Shown: in pieces, positions 6,197 through 8,558 of the stretch
Numbering within the stretch: the stretch's first letter is position 1
Layout: the number at the start of each line of letters is the position of its first letter
DNA from: Candidatus Poribacteria bacterium
GTDB taxonomy: Bacteria; Poribacteria; WGA-4E; WGA-3G
Assembly: GCA_028824575.1 (NCBI GenBank)
Contig: JAPPDN010000552.1
Location: 291 to 8,848 of the forward strand
DNA: 8,558 nt
Direction: 5' to 3'
Notes under the pieces: generated by a model
The model's input: only the letters and a program-made list of their open reading frames with translations
What the model was told of the DNA's origin: nothing
Databases searched by the model: none
Made by a program: the position numbers and the translations under genes

Positions 6197-6355
6197 TATT
6201 ATTTTTATTCTTTTTAAGGGGAGCAGGGATGTGCAGTTTTCAAAGAGTGATTGTCAAACTGAATTACCGAAATATTTTCTTAAACTACACCAGATGCTGC
6301 CAGCGAAGATCGGGGTAAGACTCAGAAATGGAAAATCGAATGGTTCTGTGAGGGT

Positions 6356-7129
6356 CTAAATAGACAAGGCGCAAAGGTCATCGCTGTGCCAGCTGACAGT
6401 GCGATCATCAATCTTCACAGCACCGCGTTTCAGGTACCCGTCAATGGATTTGCCTTCGAGGACTCGGACTTCAAATGTATAGGGCGGATCAATTTTGAAT
6501 GGGGCAATCTCAGCGATATTCCGGCACGCCATCGCAGCCGTCTCTTGAATCAGTTCTCGCGACCGTTGCGGTGAGAGATGCATTGCAAGTTCCTGTCCGA
6601 GTCCCTGTTTGGTCTCAACGCCATAAATGTTGGGTATAAGTTGCTTCGCTTCTGCAACGGCTTTATCGTCGCCAGAGATGAAAACCGTTGGGACATCGAA
6701 AGTGCCTGCTAACGCTGCACGGCATCCGAATTCTCCGATCATTTCCCCATTGAGTTTGTAGTATTCAATCGACAACGAAGAATACGTATGACTCAACGGC
6801 GCGTTTGGCGTGCCTGCCATCGCGTGTTGCCCTAAAAAAAAGAGTGCGTCGTAGGTGGTGTCAAGATAGTAGGGCGGCCGAATCGGTCCCCGTGCAATTA
6901 ACTTCGCCTTCGGATGAAACCCAAGTACATCAATCCCGCCAGTTCCATGCCCATCCCAAACCACAATTTCTGCGTCCTCATTGACATCAAGAATGCCATC
7001 AACAGCAGCATTCACCTCCTGCGTCAATAATCGCATGGCTGTCTGTTTTTGGGGACCTTCTTCACGAGTTTGACTGAAGCGGGATACCATTGCAACCCCT
7101 TCCAGGTCAGTTAAAATATAAATCTTCAT
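6356..7129 (-). CDS. dppA: M55 family zinc D-aminopeptidase (DppA type)
   Basis: The 257-residue length is near the DppA norm. All residues known for Bacillus DppA have counterparts: metal ligands D8 and E10 in LTDLEG, H61 in VWDGHG, H102 in LGQHAMAGT, E133 in GEMIGEFG, and the proposed nucleophile H114 in PLSHTYSS. The family releases N-terminal D-amino acids such as D-Ala from short peptides and forms a ring-like decamer; the role is usually use of D-amino-acid peptides from cell walls. There is no signal peptide, so it acts in the cytoplasm. TAGGA lies eight bases before the ATG. No dipeptide transporter genes are next to it, unlike the dpp operon. The korA/korB genes end 158 bases upstream and may or may not share a transcript. 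The exact substrate is inferred from the family; the symbol is used in that sense. Confidence 0.92.
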   Translation of the reverse strand: MKIYILTDLEGVAMVSRFSQTREEGPQKQTAMRLLTQEVNAAVDGILDVNEDAEIVVWDGHGTGGIDVLGFHPKAKLIARGPIRPPYYLDTTYDALFFLGQHAMAGTPNAPLSHTYSSLSIEYYKLNGEMIGEFGCRAALAGTFDVPTVFISGDDKAVAEAKQLIPNIYGVETKQGLGQELAMHLSPQRSRELIQETAAMACRNIAEIAPFKIDPPYTFEVRVLEGKSIDGYLKRGAVKIDDRTVSWHSDDLCALSI

Positions 7130-7137
7130 CAGCTGGG

Positions 7138-7142
7138 TCCTA
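7138..7142 (-). promoter_or_regulatory. Ribosome binding site of the M55 peptidase gene
   Basis: TAGGA on the minus strand lies eight bases before the ATG at 7129 and supports that start. Confidence 0.5.
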
Positions 7143-7287
7143 CCAGATTTGAAAACCGTTGAAAAGTTAAGACAACAGACTGCGGCTTAAATAGTTGAAC
7201 GAACCAGAGTAGAGTACTCACGAATTGAGGGAACCAAGCGTTTGTTCGCACCATTTATCCGACAACACATCAAGGTATTGTGCAATA

Positions 7288-8340
7288 CTATGACACAGTC
7301 CATGTTTCGCCATCGTTAAGGAGTGCTTCAAGATCGCCTTCACCCATGCGTTCTTTTGCGGCGCGGATCTGGTTCGTCATGGCATCTTCGTAAGAGGATC
7401 GCCGGACGCTACGGAAGATGCCAATAGGGTGTGGCATGTCAGGGGTCTCACTCATTCCTGCTAAGAAGTTTGCAAGCGTGGTATCCTCCGCGTATTGGTC
7501 ATGGACGATAAGGTCGTCGGCAGCACCATTCTCGTTGTTTGCTGTGGTAACTTCAGGATGGAAGTCTTTGAGTCGGATCCCTTTCTCGTTTTCTTTCCCA
7601 AAAACGAGGGGTTGTCCGTGCTCAAGGCGGACAGTATTTTCAGTTTTAGTAGCCTTATCCGTAAATTGTTTGAAAGCATCTTTGTTGAAGATGGGGCAGT
7701 CTTGATAGATCTCGATGAAAGAGGTGCCTTTATGTTCAAAAGCGGATTTGATGGTGGACTGTAGGTGAGTGGAATCTGTGTCAAGTGAGCGCGCGACAAA
7801 GGTTGCCCCTGAAGCCAAAGCGAGGTTAATTGGGTTAAAGGGTGCCTCAAGGGATCCAAGCGGTGTCGATTTCGTTGCTTTTCCCTGTTCGGATGTCGGT
7901 GAGTATTGTCCTTTTGTGAGTCCGTAGATGCGGTTATTGAACAGCAACATATTCACATCGAAATTGCGGCGCATTAAATGGATGAAATGGTTACCACCAA
8001 TCGAGAGCGCATCGCCATCTCCTGTGATAATCCAGACAGAGAGGTCAGGGTTCGCCATTTTTACACCCGAGGCGATGGTTGGTGCTCTGCCGTGAATCGT
8101 GTGGAAGCCATAAGTATTCATATAGTACGGGAACCGGCTTGAACACCCGATACCGGAGATAAAGACTACATTTTCTTTCGGTATGCCGAGGTCGGGGAAA
8201 ATGCGTTGCGTTTGGGCGAGGATGGAGTAGTCGCCGCAACCTGGGCACCAGCGTACATCTTGGTCGGACTCGAAATCTTTTTTAGTGAGGGTGGGTGCCC
8301 CAACCGGAATCCGTGACCGTGAAGTTCTTTGTCTTTTCAT
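7288..8340 (-). CDS. korB: 2-oxoacid:ferredoxin oxidoreductase, beta subunit (2-oxoglutarate type)
   Basis: This subunit binds thiamine diphosphate and one [4Fe-4S] cluster and with the alpha subunit converts a 2-oxoacid plus CoA to acyl-CoA, CO2 and reduced ferredoxin. Four cysteines fit the cluster ligands: C32 and C35 in RWCPGCG, C66 in GIGCSSR, and C215 in YQDCPIFN. The Mg-thiamine-diphosphate motif is GDGDALSIGGNH (107-118) continued by NNRIYGLTKGQYSPTS (135-150), a segment typical of the two-subunit KorB/OorB enzymes. At 350 residues it is slightly longer than the roughly 280-300 common for KorB, with the extra length in the C-terminal third (about 235-350). The substrate preference, 2-oxoglutarate against pyruvate, is inferred from resemblance. 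The start has AAGGCGGT eight bases upstream. The alpha subunit gene ends 28 bases before it, so the two form an operon. Confidence 0.94.
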   Translation of the reverse strand: MKRQRTSRSRIPVGAPTLTKKDFESDQDVRWCPGCGDYSILAQTQRIFPDLGIPKENVVFISGIGCSSRFPYYMNTYGFHTIHGRAPTIASGVKMANPDLSVWIITGDGDALSIGGNHFIHLMRRNFDVNMLLFNNRIYGLTKGQYSPTSEQGKATKSTPLGSLEAPFNPINLALASGATFVARSLDTDSTHLQSTIKSAFEHKGTSFIEIYQDCPIFNKDAFKQFTDKATKTENTVRLEHGQPLVFGKENEKGIRLKDFHPEVTTANNENGAADDLIVHDQYAEDTTLANFLAGMSETPDMPHPIGIFRSVRRSSYEDAMTNQIRAAKERMGEGDLEALLNDGETWTVS

Positions 8341-8348
8341 GAGGTGTT

Positions 8349-8356
8349 ACCGCCTT
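8349..8356 (-). promoter_or_regulatory. Ribosome binding site of korB
   Basis: AAGGCGGT on the minus strand differs by one base from the full anti-Shine-Dalgarno complement AAGGAGGT and stands eight bases before the ATG at 8340. Confidence 0.6.
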
Positions 8357-8368
8357 TGGCGTTTGAGG

Positions 8369-8558
8369 TTAAAAGTGTTCTATTTTTTTCAGTATTTCGT
8401 CTATTTTGGCATGCAACTCAAAAACGTGGAAAGGCTGCCCCTGCACCTTGTTAAGCCCGATTGCGTCGATGAGATAGGTGCTACGAATGAGTTGACGGAG
8501 TTGGCCAGTGTTGAGTTCAGGAATTAAAATCTTTTTGAATCTATTGAGAATGTCGCCT
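8369..8558 (-). CDS. korA: 2-oxoacid:ferredoxin oxidoreductase, alpha subunit, C-terminal end only
   Basis: The last 62 codons and the stop at 8369-8371 are inside the window; the start lies beyond the right edge. The segment KILIPELNTGQLRQLIRSTY followed by LIDAIGLNKVQGQPF is the typical end of KorA/OorA alpha subunits, the part after the pyrimidine-binding domain. It pairs with the beta subunit encoded 28 bases downstream, and the order alpha then beta is the usual one for this enzyme. The frame was read directly from the minus strand. Since only the end is visible, nothing can be said on a fused gamma domain at the N-terminus. Confidence 0.9.
   Translation of the reverse strand, partial: GDILNRFKKILIPELNTGQLRQLIRSTYLIDAIGLNKVQGQPFHVFELHAKIDEILKKIEHF

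Larger units (their letters stand above)
5968..6355. other. 388-base stretch without a gene, LamG leader and promoter region
   Basis: From the LamG start upward this holds the ribosome binding site, a near-tandem ACGCAAACT/ACGCAACT at 6047-6063, a 68-base inverted-repeat element (6063-6130), a promoter at 6168-6196 and an AT-rich tract at 6195-6215. In 6216-6355, just after the M55 gene stop, I see no gene and no clear terminator. Confidence 0.6.

Noticed and set aside
6216..6355. Terminator after the M55 gene
   Set aside because: I found no GC-rich stem followed by a T run on the minus strand in this segment.

Overview
The window reads as chromosomal DNA from an uncultured, environmental, obviously non-enteric bacterium with coding regions of balanced base composition. 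Three things suggest a Candidatus Poribacteria / Planctomycetota-like origin: a secreted LamG protein with a recurrent-looking C-terminal tail, a secreted PQQ-type beta-propeller protein, and a HemN-like radical SAM protein whose N-terminal and C-terminal signatures I associate with those groups. This assignment is recollection plus inference, not a database result. All eight supported genes lie on the minus strand, so the biological reading order runs from high to low coordinates.

Right part (8558 to 6356): the C-terminal end of a 2-oxoacid:ferredoxin oxidoreductase alpha subunit (korA-like) is followed after 28 bases by the complete beta subunit (korB-like). Together they form a thiamine-diphosphate / iron-sulfur enzyme that exchanges 2-oxoacids and acyl-CoA with reduced ferredoxin. 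After 158 bases comes a complete M55 (DppA-type) D-aminopeptidase with all metal ligands.

Middle (6355 to 4646): a 388-base non-coding stretch carries a strong sigma70-like promoter (TTGACA, 17 bases, TAGAAT) and two inverted repeats. It leads into a secreted LamG-domain protein whose best start is the ATG at 5967, with a good ribosome binding site. Below that gene is a 482-base stretch without a gene. It holds an 86-base imperfect palindromic element and a run of 10-base repeats.

Left part (4645 to 1): an iron-containing alcohol dehydrogenase overlaps by 17 bases a secreted PQQ-like beta-propeller protein. The N-terminus of that protein contains an in-frame duplicated palindromic repeat, translated twice as AQRRVPATF. 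After a 168-base gap with a possible promoter and a striking 35-base palindrome comes a HemN/HemW-like radical SAM protein lacking the HemW heme motif. Three bases after it begins a PaaK-type adenylate-forming ligase that runs off the left edge.

The likely units are korA-korB (possibly with the M55 gene), a single LamG gene, the dehydrogenase with the beta-propeller gene, and the radical SAM gene with the ligase. The last pair is the best candidate for an undescribed biochemical function. The small palindromic elements between and inside genes are the most unusual structural signal. I saw no rRNA, tRNA, CRISPR array or transposase.
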